A stretch of 64,000 bases of DNA from the NCBI RefSeq assembly GCF_029229925.1, contig NZ_CP107254.1, forward strand, positions 2,418,001 through 2,482,000. Direction: 5' to 3'. Source of the stretch: Halorhabdus sp. BNX81 (GTDB lineage: Archaea; Halobacteriota; Halobacteria; Halobacteriales; Haloarculaceae). The notes under the pieces were generated by a model. It searched no databases. It had not been told where the DNA came from and saw only the letters and a program-made list of their open reading frames with translations. Positions 27,441 to 35,460 of this stretch are shown here, in pieces; within the stretch, counting starts at the first letter, position 1, and every line of letters begins with the position of its first letter. The position numbers were made by a program, and so were the translations under genes.

Positions 27441-27611
27441 AACTCCGCCTCGAAGTGAGGCGGGGAACGAAGTGACCCGCCGAACAGGGCAAGGCAGACG
27501 ACTGACGCGAGACGCGACCGCAGGGAGCGTCTCGGTAGGAGCGAGCGGGCTTTTGGCCCGCGAGCAACGAAGTGAAGGAGTCCACCTCGAAGTGGGACGG
27601 CGACTGTCTGC
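27441..27611. repeat. Hairpin-rich intergenic segment
   Basis: In the 512-base gap between the rhodanese and DUF47 genes. Visible stems: 27445-27451 with 27457-27463 (7 bp), 27508-27515 with 27527-27534 (8 bp), 27545-27550 with 27556-27561 (6 bp), all but the first enclosed by GCAGAC 27494-27499 with GTCTGC 27606-27611. The 11-mer CAACGAAGTGA at 27565 also occurs inside the large structured element at 15501. The pairing is less regular and the loops are longer than there. The gap also holds a 30-codon ORF (27725). Confidence 0.6.
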
Positions 27612-27724
27612 GTCGATTCGCCATTGTCCAATCCAAGACACAGCCGGTGATCCGAAGATCAAGCAGGGTAGAGCAGATGAGACACTTCGTTTTTGGTCAC
27701 TTCATACCGTCCTAATGCGTCAAG

Positions 27725-27817
27725 ATGATTCAGCGACACGTTAGGACGGCGGACGGGACATGGATCGTCGTGGATACGCATGCCGAGGAACAAGCCGTCT
27801 ACATCTACGAGCAGTGA
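27725..27817 (+). CDS. Possible 30-residue protein
   Basis: A short frame MIQRHVRTADGTWI... ending YIYEQ. The composition is protein-like (alternating Val/Ile/Tyr, acidic) and the codons are GC-ending, but there is no clear promoter or ribosome site, and the length allows chance. It may be a remnant of a larger gene or a real microprotein. Confidence 0.25.
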   Translation: MIQRHVRTADGTWIVVDTHAEEQAVYIYEQ

Positions 27818-27944
27818 GTCCAGTGGATATGCGATCGAAAATCGACCGTTTTTGACGTGAGAGAGGGGAAAACAACTGTATCGGACAGCTTCGTGCCGGA
27901 AGTGGAACGAATACTCTTTCCATTCGGGGAACCTGGGCTCTCGC

Positions 27945-28655
27945 ATGGCCGGAAAATCCGACTTCGGGCAAGAGCTCGAAACGCAGACGGACGCGTACCT
28001 CGATACCCTCAAGGACTGTCTCGGGTTGCTCCCACAGTTACTCGAAGAGTACGAGGCCGGTGAGGACTTCGAGGCGACCGTCGAGCGCATCGGCGAACTG
28101 GAGAGCGAGGGCGATACGATGATCCGCTCGATCATCAGTTCGATCACGAACTCCGACCCCGAGGACATGGGGCTACTCAACACCCGGATCAACTACAACC
28201 AGTCGGGACTCATCGAGTTCTACAAGCAGGTCGACTCGCTGGCGAACGTCACCGAGCGCATCGCCGACGAGATCGCCATGATGCAGCCGCCGACTGACAC
28301 CGACTGTTACCAGGGACTGCGCGAGATGGCCGAACACGTCGCCGACATGACCGAGACCCTAGAGGAGGTCGTCGAGCGCTTCGTCCACGGCCTCGGGACG
28401 ACCAGCGGCTCGGACACCCTCTACGGTGAGATCAAGGCGATCCGGGACATGGAGAGCCGATGCGATTCGATCAAAAACGACGTCATCCGGACGGCCTTCG
28501 CCGACGAGGGGACCGCGGAGGCGCTGATGTACCGTGAACTCGCCATTCTCTTCGACGACCTCGCCAACACGATGGAGGACGTCACCGACCAGATCATCGT
28601 CATCGCGAGCGACGAGCCGGGGCTGGTCACCGAAGTCGATCCAAGCGAGGAATAG
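27945..28655 (+). CDS. DUF47 family (PhoU-like) protein
   Basis: A 236-residue all-helical protein of the DUF47/TIGR00153 family, related to PhoU. Acidic helices such as EYEAGEDFEATVERIGELE and DTLYGEIKAIRDMESRCDSI fit metal-cluster-binding helical bundles. Members usually accompany Pit-type phosphate transporters and regulate them; no pit gene is next to it here. The N-terminus MAGKSDFGQELETQ starts the first helix. Confidence 0.8.
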   Translation: MAGKSDFGQELETQTDAYLDTLKDCLGLLPQLLEEYEAGEDFEATVERIGELESEGDTMIRSIISSITNSDPEDMGLLNTRINYNQSGLIEFYKQVDSLANVTERIADEIAMMQPPTDTDCYQGLREMAEHVADMTETLEEVVERFVHGLGTTSGSDTLYGEIKAIRDMESRCDSIKNDVIRTAFADEGTAEALMYRELAILFDDLANTMEDVTDQIIVIASDEPGLVTEVDPSEE

Positions 28656-28738
28656 CGCACCGAGACGGACGCCGACTTTCGGCACGAACGGCCGCGACCA
28701 TCGGTTTTTATCAGTCATGCACAAAAACTGCCAGCCGC

Positions 28739-28972
28739 ATGACCGACGACAACCCGCTGGCGGATGCACGCGTTCGCAGGCTGATCGGCCTCTCCGGTGC
28801 TTTCGCACTCGCGGCGATCGCGATCCTGTTTCTCGATGGGACGATCCGGTGGGTCGTCCTCGGGATCGCCGTCCTCGACGCGATCGTGACGCCGTACATC
28901 CTTGGGTTGGCAGTCGAGAACGCTGAGGACGGGGACGACCAAGAGGTGGAGGAGTACGGCTTCTCGACCTGA
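28739..28972 (+). CDS. Small membrane protein, two helices
   Basis: Seventy-seven residues: a polar N-terminus, two hydrophobic segments (about 15-33 and 36-56), and an acidic tail ending EEYGFST. The A/T run GGTTTTTAT near 28703-28711 is a plausible TATA box, 30 bases before the ATG. Such small two-helix proteins are common in haloarchaea; function unknown. Confidence 0.65.
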   Translation: MTDDNPLADARVRRLIGLSGAFALAAIAILFLDGTIRWVVLGIAVLDAIVTPYILGLAVENAEDGDDQEVEEYGFST

Positions 28973-29210
28973 CTCTCGACCCGAACTGTTCGTCGAGTCG
29001 AATCGATCGCGGGCGGAACGATTCGCAGTTCGGCCGTGAGCCCGTTCGTGACTCCGGCGCACCAACGATACCCGATCCAAACTGGACACGGGACGGTCGT
29101 TTCCAGGTGGTCGACGGAGATTGCCCGCCACTTCTCTCCCCTACTTCGGGTCGATGGAGAAGTGACTCTCGCTCGACATCCATGAAAAACCCGCCGCGTC
29201 GCCAGCACCC

Positions 29211-29330
29211 CTAGAATACGTGCAAGCCGTGAGCGTCTCGACCGTGTTCGAGAAGGTCCTCCGTCGTTTCGAAGGACGCACCACAGCTACAGGTGTGATA
29301 CCCCGACTGGGATTGCTGGCTTGTCGCCAT
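29211..29330 (-). CDS. 39-residue C2H2-type zinc-finger protein
   Basis: The minus-strand frame from ATG 29330 to TAG 29211 encodes a short protein with one zinc-finger core: CSCGASFETTEDLLEHGRDAH, that is Cys-x-Cys, a helix with Leu-Leu, then His-x4-His. Haloarchaea encode many such small zinc fingers, some needed for biofilm or swarming. The plus-strand AACCGTAATAATTG around 29352 reads as an A/T box on the minus strand, spaced for a leaderless start. It lies in the 610-base gap between 28973 and 29582; the rest of the gap has no gene that I can see. Confidence 0.7.
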   Translation of the reverse strand: MATSQQSQSGYHTCSCGASFETTEDLLEHGRDAHGLHVF

Positions 29331-29420
29331 ACACAACAGTGAGAGCGGAACCGTAATAATTGTTTATGTAGGTTTGTTACCGATGCACATACGTCATGGT
29401 ATCCAGTCACAATATGTCGT

Positions 29421-29459
29421 GACCAGCGAGAAATTCACGAATTTCGATAGGGGCTGGTC
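29421..29459. repeat. Nested stem-loop
   Basis: GACCAGC (29421-29427) pairs with GCTGGTC (29453-29459), and inside it GAAATT (29430-29435) pairs with AATTTC (29440-29445) around the loop CACG. A 39-base compact structure upstream of the UPF0200 gene; it could be an RNA element or protein-binding site. Confidence 0.6.
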
Positions 29460-29582
29460 TATACCCTAGTAATTCCCTACATTCGTTTGATTTCATTTGT
29501 CTCCGGGATCACCGTCGACTCGACGCTGGCGTCGAAGCTGGAGATGATAGTTCTTATAGCCGGCCTCGGCCAATCAATCCCA

Positions 29583-30179
29583 ATGACAGTCTTCGGAATC
29601 GTGGGGCTGCCGGGCAGCGGGAAGAGCGAGGCCGCGGCGGTGGCCCGCGAGCTGGACGTGCCGGTCGTCACGATGGGCGACGTGATCCGGGGGGCGTGTC
29701 GCGACCGCGGACTCGACCCGGCGACCCACCACGGGGAGGTGGCGAAGGCACTCCGGGCGGAGAACGGCCCCGCCGCCATCGCCGAGGCGTCGCTCCCCCA
29801 CATCGAGGACGGACTCGAAGACAGCGAGCACGTCGTCGTCGACGGGATCCGGTCGGACGTCGAAGTCGAACGCTTCCAGGCGGCCTTCGGCGGGGATTTC
29901 CTGCTCGTCAGCGTCGAGGCCCCATTCGAGACGCGGGCCGACCGGCTCGACCTCCGCGGCCGGGATGCGAGCGTCGAGGACGGGGGCGAGAGCCTGCAAG
30001 ACCGCGACGAGCGCGAACTCGGTTTCGGCATGGGCGAGGCCATGGAGATGGCCGACGTCACGATCACGAACACCGGAAGCCTCGCGGACTTCCAGGAGCG
30101 CATTGAGACACTATTGACCGACGGCCCGTCGGCGCTGGCCGACGACGAGCGTGTCGAACTCGCGGAGGGAAACGCATGA
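29583..30179 (+). CDS. UPF0200 P-loop kinase-like protein
   Basis: A 198-residue nucleotide kinase-like protein with Walker A GLPGSGKS at residues 8-15 and a layout like dephospho-CoA/adenylate kinases (VVVDGIRSDVEVERF as the second motif). Substrate unknown; archaeal UPF0200 proteins are conserved next to UPF0201. TTCTTATAG at 29551-29559 is a well-placed TATA box for a leaderless start at 29583; the longer frame would begin before it. The stop overlaps the next ATG (ATGA). Confidence 0.85.
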   Translation: MTVFGIVGLPGSGKSEAAAVARELDVPVVTMGDVIRGACRDRGLDPATHHGEVAKALRAENGPAAIAEASLPHIEDGLEDSEHVVVDGIRSDVEVERFQAAFGGDFLLVSVEAPFETRADRLDLRGRDASVEDGGESLQDRDERELGFGMGEAMEMADVTITNTGSLADFQERIETLLTDGPSALADDERVELAEGNA

Positions 30180-30601
30180 GCGAAGTCTACAGCGTCGACG
30201 TCGAGATCACGGCCCCCGTCTACGACACCGAGGTGACCGACCGGGTCGCCGACGCGATCACGAACGTCTTCCCGAACGCCGATGTCGAGCAGCGACCCGG
30301 CGAACTCCACGCCGAGACGCACGATCTAGCGCACTTTTCGGAACTCCTCCACCGGCGGGAAATCCTCGACACCGCACGGGGCGTGTTCTTCGACACGCTG
30401 CAGGGCGATCGGTTCAGCTTCACGCTGAAGAAACAGGCGGCCTTCGAGGGCGTGGTGACGTTCTCGGTCGGCGAACCCGACGAACTCGGCGAGATCCACG
30501 TCAGCGTCCGGGTGGAAGAGCCCGACGTGGAGTCGTTCATCGACCACATCGCACCGCCGACCCAGGACGGCCGGCCGATCGATCCCGACAGGAGCGCCTA
30601 A
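30176..30601 (+). CDS. UPF0201 family protein
   Basis: A 141-residue protein of the archaeal UPF0201 family (probable RNA-binding, ribosomal L5-like fold), coupled by ATGA overlap to the UPF0200 kinase. YSVDVEITAPVYDTEVTDRV begins the first beta-alpha unit; HRREILDTARGVFFDTL is the conserved middle. The tight pairing of the two families across archaea suggests a common process, not yet defined. Confidence 0.82.
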   Translation: MSEVYSVDVEITAPVYDTEVTDRVADAITNVFPNADVEQRPGELHAETHDLAHFSELLHRREILDTARGVFFDTLQGDRFSFTLKKQAAFEGVVTFSVGEPDELGEIHVSVRVEEPDVESFIDHIAPPTQDGRPIDPDRSA

Positions 30602-30782
30602 CATTACGTCGACTCATGCGGGTACAGAACTGATTATTGCCACATACAGCTGGAACGGCTGCTGGATTGCTCAATGAGAAGTTCGAAAACGTACGCTAGT
30701 GATCAGCAGATATTATTTTTCAGCGATCGTCTTCGGTGAATCCGACGGCTTCCGACTCCCGAAGGTCGCCCTCCTGTTGTCG

Positions 30783-30941
30783 TCACTCCTCGTCATCGCC
30801 GCCTGCATCTTCCGCTTTACTGCCACCCTTTTGGATGTATTCGAGTTCCATCCGGGCACCGTCTTCCCCCTCGATCACGCCGTCAGCTTCCGTCAGATCC
30901 CCCCTCGGCTTTGCGTTCTGTTTCTGATTCTCTGTTGCCAT
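30783..30941 (-). CDS. Small acidic protein overlapping the membrane protein gene
   Basis: A 52-residue frame (MATENQKQNAKPRGD..., ending GGDDEE) starting inside the 3' end of the upstream membrane-protein gene and overlapping it by 59 bases in another frame. The acidic, Gly-rich make-up with a central MELEYIQKGGSK is haloarchaeal in character. Same-strand overlap suggests coupled translation. Not recognised; it could be chance. Confidence 0.45.
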   Translation of the reverse strand: MATENQKQNAKPRGDLTEADGVIEGEDGARMELEYIQKGGSKAEDAGGDDEE

Positions 30942-31587
30942 TGTTCTTGACAAGATTTTCGGCTTCAATTGTTAAGTAGTCTTTGACGCCGATATAATAC
31001 GCGACAATCCCGCCAGCGGCCCCAAATACTGCCAGAATCGGCCACTGAAAAATCGAACCGATTTCGAGGACAGAAACGACAAGGAGGATTCCGGACGTGA
31101 GCAGGTAGATCAATCCAGCCATCAGCACGGCAAGTGCTTTCTTGAATCGGCTCGCATTCTTGAAAATCACCGTTTTGTTTTCACGGACTGCCTTACTGTA
31201 GGTTCGCAACATAATATCGATATATTGCTGGCTCTCGACCTGATAATTCGCCATGTAGCTTCCGACCGAGGCTGTGGGTCCATGGATGATCGTGCTACTC
31301 AGATAGGTAGTGATACTTAACAGAAGGGCAAGAAGAAACGTCACGAGTGAAAGAGCAAGCATCACGAAAAACGGTATTGACGTATCTGAAAGCTGAACGA
31401 TCTCCGTCGTTACTCCGAGAGAAACGGCTGTGAGGGTGAGACTAAAGAGAATTCCGATTAACTTCGCTGTATTCGAGGCTTTGTTATCGATTTCGTTGAT
31501 GGAATTCATCTGCGTATTGAGCATATCGTGATACCGACGGAGGAGATCTACTTCGGGATCAAACTCGTCGTCGCTCCCACTCATCAT
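30883..31587 (-). CDS. Four-helix membrane protein, SLATT/Pycsar-effector-like
   Basis: About 234 residues from ATG 31587. An N-terminal helix (VDLLRRYHDMLNTQMNSI) with the motif IDNKASNTAKLIG leads straight into a helix hairpin (about 40-92), then a polar region and a second hairpin near the C-terminus. Charged helix plus 'D-x-KAS' before the first membrane helix resembles SLATT or Pycsar TM effectors, which form pores when a nucleotide signal binds. No cyclase or sensor gene lies beside it. TTTTATATAGG (minus strand, about 31605-31615) is its TATA box. The gene is more A/T-rich than its neighbours, so it may be acquired. Confidence 0.6.
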   Translation of the reverse strand: MMSGSDDEFDPEVDLLRRYHDMLNTQMNSINEIDNKASNTAKLIGILFSLTLTAVSLGVTTEIVQLSDTSIPFFVMLALSLVTFLLALLLSITTYLSSTIIHGPTASVGSYMANYQVESQQYIDIMLRTYSKAVRENKTVIFKNASRFKKALAVLMAGLIYLLTSGILLVVSVLEIGSIFQWPILAVFGAAGGIVAYYIGVKDYLTIEAENLVKNNGNRESETERKAEGGSDGS

Positions 31588-31731
31588 ATTCCATTTACAC
31601 ATACCCTATATAAAACATTGTGAATGACGTTTCACCCATCACGGACAGCGTGGATTTCCAGAAATTGAGTCAGAAGACCCGTAGATCGAAGAAGAGAAAC
31701 ATAGCGGTGAGAATTATCAGCCAATCCTCTC

Positions 31732-32352
31732 ATGGGGACGGCCATCTACTTCGACCTGGACGGGACACTACTCACGTTCGCAGAACCGTACGAGGAGGTC
31801 GTCGCGGACGTTCTCGCGGACTACGTCACCGAACCGAGCGAGGCAGCCGAGACGTACTTCGCGACGTTCGACGAGCACTTCGACGCACTCGAATCCGACC
31901 CCTACCGGGCCGGGATGGTAGCCGTCTGTGAGCACGAGGACATCGAGGCCGACGCCGACCCGGATGCGCTGGTCGACGCCCTCCGCGAGGCCGAGTGTGA
32001 GCGCACGCAGGTCAGCGACGACGCTCGCGCAAGCCTCGACGCGCTCGGCGACGCGAACGCGCTGGGCGTGTTGACTGACGGCGTCGCCGATTTTCAGCGC
32101 GCCAAGCTAGAACACCACGATCTGCTTTCGTACTTCGAGACCGTTATCGCCTCGTACGACGTCGGCGCACACAAGCCCGACGCGGCGATGTTCGACCGCG
32201 CACGCGAGGCGATCGAGGCCGAGCGCTACGTCATGGTCGGGGACAGCGACGCCGATATCGACGGTGCCCGCGCGGCCGGATTTACGCCGGTCCGGGTCGA
32301 GCGCGGCGAGGACGTACCGGACTTCTGGAGCACGCTACGGGCGCTGGCCTGA
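31732..32352 (+). CDS. HAD-superfamily hydrolase
   Basis: A 206-residue phosphatase-like protein. Motif I is FDLDGTLL (nucleophile D8, acid D10), motif II LTDGV, motif III the Lys in GAHKPD, motif IV GDSDADIDGA. A helical cap of the C1 type follows motif I. The substrate is unknown; small phosphorylated sugars or nucleotides are usual for such proteins. Confidence 0.85.
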   Translation: MGTAIYFDLDGTLLTFAEPYEEVVADVLADYVTEPSEAAETYFATFDEHFDALESDPYRAGMVAVCEHEDIEADADPDALVDALREAECERTQVSDDARASLDALGDANALGVLTDGVADFQRAKLEHHDLLSYFETVIASYDVGAHKPDAAMFDRAREAIEAERYVMVGDSDADIDGARAAGFTPVRVERGEDVPDFWSTLRALA

Positions 32353-32365
32353 GCGATGTCGGGGC

Positions 32366-32926
32366 CTAGACAAGCACTCTGACGACGACGAACAGCACCA
32401 CCACCCCCAGCACGTCACAGACGTTCGTGACGACGGGGATCACCACGTCGTCGGGGTCGAGTTCCAGCCGGTAGGCGACGTACGTCGCCACGACGGTCAC
32501 CGCGACGGCCAGCACCGACAGCACCGCGCCGCTGGTGACGGCGACAGCCAGCACCGTCGTCACCGGGAGCGAGGGGCCGCCGGTGAGGACGCCCAGTCCC
32601 CAGGCACCGACGCCGATCACCGGGAAGACCGTCAGCGCGAGCGCGACCGTGGCAACGGCGTTGCCCAGCAATCGATCGTCGTCGACGGCAAAGGTGAGCG
32701 TCCCGAGGTGAAACGCCGTCGAGAGCCGCGCGGCGAGGATCGATCCGAGGTTGCCCGCCGTGCCGATGGTGACGGGCACGAGAATCAGGAGGGATGGATA
32801 GGCCAGCAGATCGGCCTCGAAGGTTTCCAGGACGAGGCCGCTACCGATCTCGATCGTGGTCAACACGAGCAAGACCGGTAACATCGCCCGCGTGATCGCC
32901 CGCACCGTCCAGGCCGTGCGGGCCAC
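32366..32926 (-). CDS. MgtE-like membrane domain protein (second of pair)
   Basis: A 186-residue integral membrane protein equal to the C-terminal channel domain of MgtE magnesium transporters, without the CBS and N domains. VTIGTAGNLGSILAARLSTA is the conserved pore-region sequence. It starts with GTG, two bases after the stop of a homologous gene, so the two probably form a heterodimer replacing a homodimeric MgtE pore. Cation unknown (Mg, Co or other divalent). Confidence 0.8.
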   Translation of the reverse strand: MARTAWTVRAITRAMLPVLLVLTTIEIGSGLVLETFEADLLAYPSLLILVPVTIGTAGNLGSILAARLSTAFHLGTLTFAVDDDRLLGNAVATVALALTVFPVIGVGAWGLGVLTGGPSLPVTTVLAVAVTSGAVLSVLAVAVTVVATYVAYRLELDPDDVVIPVVTNVCDVLGVVVLFVVVRVLV

Positions 32927-32928
32927 GG

Positions 32929-33504
32929 TTAGCCCACCCCCCAGATGACCACCCTGGCGGCGATCAGCAGGGCGGCCATCCCGAAGACGTCGCCCGCGGT
33001 CGTCACCAGCGGGCCGACCAGCGTATCGGGGTTATATCCGCGCCGGAAGCCCGCAAAGACGACCACGACGACGGTCGTCGCCAGCGCGATCCCGGAGAGC
33101 AACCCGGAGATGACGGCGACAGTCACGAGGACTGGCAGGCCGGCGGCAGGCCGGGCCAGCCAGGCAAGCGCGGCCGTCGCGACGACCGCCGCGAAGGCAC
33201 TGGCGAGCAGGCCGTTTCCGATCGCCGCCGCCACTGCCCGGAGGAGTCGGTCGTCAGCATCGCCCAATCGCGGTTCGAGAAACCCCTGGTGGAGCGCGGT
33301 CGCGATCCGCGCCCCAAGCGAGCCATAGACGTTCCCCCGGGTGGCGAGCAACGCCGGAACCAGAACGAGCAACCCGTCGATGGCAGTGAGTTCCGCCCGC
33401 ATCCCGCCGAGGACAACGCCTGCGAGCAGGCCACCCACGAGGCTCGCAGACAACGCCGGCAGCCCCTCTCTGTAGGCCCTGACGGCGACCTCGCGGACAG
33501 TCAT
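32929..33504 (-). CDS. MgtE-like membrane domain protein (first of pair)
   Basis: A 191-residue MgtE channel-domain homologue with five predicted helices and the conserved ALLATRGNVYGSLGARIATAL stretch split by no insert. The ATG at 33504 (MTVREVAVRA) is chosen over 33531 because the added residues are atypical. Cotranscribed with the homologue downstream. Lacking regulatory domains, this pair cannot gate as full-length MgtE does. Confidence 0.8.
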   Translation of the reverse strand: MTVREVAVRAYREGLPALSASLVGGLLAGVVLGGMRAELTAIDGLLVLVPALLATRGNVYGSLGARIATALHQGFLEPRLGDADDRLLRAVAAAIGNGLLASAFAAVVATAALAWLARPAAGLPVLVTVAVISGLLSGIALATTVVVVVFAGFRRGYNPDTLVGPLVTTAGDVFGMAALLIAARVVIWGVG

Positions 33505-33662
33505 TGCCGGACAGACGGTCGGCCACCTCAAAAAACGACCGAGTGGATTGGCGCCACAGTAGCGAGCAACTCTGTGTGTCTCTCACCCACTGTTCTCACT
33601 ATCTTGGAAAGATTGCGAAATACTATAAACTCGGCGGCCCAATCATGACCTGTGAGACACCA

Positions 33663-34064
33663 ATGACAGGATATGCAGTCGTGCTTGCATCCGGCGAGTT
33701 AGAGCGCGTACAGGCGGTCAGCATGATCAGTTCGATCGCAGCCTCCTCGGACATGCCGGTTCAGGTGTTCGTGACGATGAACGGCCTTTCGGCCTTCGAG
33801 AAAGACCGCGTCGAGAGCGGTGACTTCCAGGTCGCCGGGCCGGCCGGCGAGGCGATGCTCGAAGGCGGTGGCGACGAGGTCCCGCTGTTCACCGAACAGC
33901 TCGAGCGTGCAAAGGGGATCGGTCCGCTGGAGGTCTATGCCTGTGAGATGATCATGGATCTCATGGGGACTGATCTCGACGATTACGTCGACATCTTCGA
34001 CGACACGCTGGGCGTCGCCGGCTTCCTGAATCGTGCGTCCGACAAACAGGTGCTGTTCGTCTGA
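33663..34064 (+). CDS. DsrE/DsrF-like sulfur-relay protein
   Basis: A 133-residue DsrE-fold protein (MTGYAVVLASGELERVQAV start, EVYACEMIMDLMG with the candidate persulfide Cys near residue 89). DsrE proteins pass sulfane sulfur to TusA. The start at 33663 is preferred over the ATG at 33645, because the TATA box TATAAA at 33624-33629 puts transcription near 33650-33653, after the upstream ATG. First gene of a four-gene operon with tusA, a flavoprotein and DUF1641. Confidence 0.8.
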   Translation: MTGYAVVLASGELERVQAVSMISSIAASSDMPVQVFVTMNGLSAFEKDRVESGDFQVAGPAGEAMLEGGGDEVPLFTEQLERAKGIGPLEVYACEMIMDLMGTDLDDYVDIFDDTLGVAGFLNRASDKQVLFV

Positions 34065-34074
34065 GGTGACTATC

Positions 34075-34314
34075 ATGAGTGACACACCAACCCCCGACGT
34101 CGAGATCGATTCCCGCGGTGCAGCCTGCCCCGGTCCGCTGATGGACCTGATCGGCAAGGTCAAAGAGGTCGAGGCAGGGACGACGATCGAGTTGCTCACG
34201 AGCGACGAGGGCTCGAAGAACGACGTACCCGAGTGGCTCGAGGAGGCCGGCCACGAGTTGCTCGAAGTACAAGCGGAAGACGACTACTGGGCCATCTACA
34301 TCGAGACCACATGA
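34075..34314 (+). CDS. TusA-family sulfur carrier
   Basis: Seventy-nine residues with the TusA signature RGAACPGPLMDL; C18 is the sulfur-carrying Cys. It takes persulfide from DsrE or rhodanese and hands it on. It starts ten bases after dsrE and its stop overlaps the flavoprotein ATG (ATGA), so all are made together. Confidence 0.88.
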   Translation: MSDTPTPDVEIDSRGAACPGPLMDLIGKVKEVEAGTTIELLTSDEGSKNDVPEWLEEAGHELLEVQAEDDYWAIYIETT

Positions 34315-35450
34315 CCGAAGACATCGTCGTCGTCGGTGGCGGCACCGGCGGCACCGTCCTGGCGAACCGCCTCGCCGAGAAACTCGGTTCGGCGATCGAC
34401 GCCGGCGACGCCAGCGTGACCGTGATCAACGACGGCGAGCACCAGCACTACAAACCCGCCTACCTCTACGTCCCCTTCGGGAAGAAGACCGTCGAGGAGG
34501 CCAAACGACCGCTTTCGGATCTCCTCGATCGACGCGTCGATCTGCGCGTCGACCGCGTGACGGAGATCGACACCGACGACAAGGCCGTCGCGCTCGAAGG
34601 CGGCGAGTCACTCGCCTACGACCACCTGGTGCTCGCTACAGGCGCGAACCTCGATCCCGAGGCAGTCCCGGGTCTCGCGGAAGGCGGGCATCACTTCTAC
34701 GGCCCCGAGGGTGCCGAGTCCCTGCGGGACGAACTCGCCGATTTCGAGGAAGGTCACCTCGTGCTGTCGGTCATCGGCGTCCCGCACATGTGTCCGGCGG
34801 CCCCCCTGGAGTTCGTCTTCATGGCCGACGACTGGCTCCGCAAGCGCGGGCTCCGGGAGGACGTCGAGATAACCTACACCTATCCCATTCAGCGGGCCCA
34901 CGGCCTCGAATCCATCGCCGACTGGGCGACGCCCAAACTCGACGAGCGGGACATCACCCTCGAGACGTTCTTCAACGCCGAGGCGGTCGATCCCGACGAA
35001 GGAGTCTTAGAGACGATGGAGGGCAACGAGCTCGAGTATGATCTCCTCGTCGCCATCCCGCCACACACGGCCAGCGATCTCGTGAGTGAGGCCGGCCTGG
35101 GCGATACCTGGGTCGAGGTCGACCGCGCGACGCTGGAAGCCGAACACGCCGAGGACGTCTACGCCATCGGTGACGTCGCCGACGTCCCGACGAGCAAAGC
35201 CGGTAGCGTCGCCCACTACGAGGCGGGCGTCGTCGCCGACCGCATCGCCAGCCGGGTTCGCGGGGAGACGCCAACCTCGGTCTACGAGGGCAAGACGGTC
35301 TGCTTCATCGAGACGGGGATGGACGAGGCCACCTTCGTCGAGTTCGGCTACGGTAGCGAGCCGACGATGCGCGAACCCTCGAAACCCGTCCACTGGGCGA
35401 AACTGGGGTACAACGAGTCCTACTGGCTGACCGCCAGGGGACTCCTGTGA
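34311..35450 (+). CDS. FAD-dependent oxidoreductase, sulfide:quinone reductase-like
   Basis: A 379-residue two-Rossmann flavoprotein. FAD site VVVGGGTGGTVLANRL (residues 6-21), second motif YAIGDVADVPTSKAG near 284-298. It has two cysteines in the right places for a redox pair, C161 (PHMCPAAP) and C331 (KTVCFIE), but not the third Cys typical of type I SQR. With DsrE and TusA beside it, the substrate is likely a persulfide or sulfide, with electrons going to quinone at the membrane. Confidence 0.82.
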   Translation: MTEDIVVVGGGTGGTVLANRLAEKLGSAIDAGDASVTVINDGEHQHYKPAYLYVPFGKKTVEEAKRPLSDLLDRRVDLRVDRVTEIDTDDKAVALEGGESLAYDHLVLATGANLDPEAVPGLAEGGHHFYGPEGAESLRDELADFEEGHLVLSVIGVPHMCPAAPLEFVFMADDWLRKRGLREDVEITYTYPIQRAHGLESIADWATPKLDERDITLETFFNAEAVDPDEGVLETMEGNELEYDLLVAIPPHTASDLVSEAGLGDTWVEVDRATLEAEHAEDVYAIGDVADVPTSKAGSVAHYEAGVVADRIASRVRGETPTSVYEGKTVCFIETGMDEATFVEFGYGSEPTMREPSKPVHWAKLGYNESYWLTARGLL

Positions 35451-35460
35451 GGTGGTTCGC

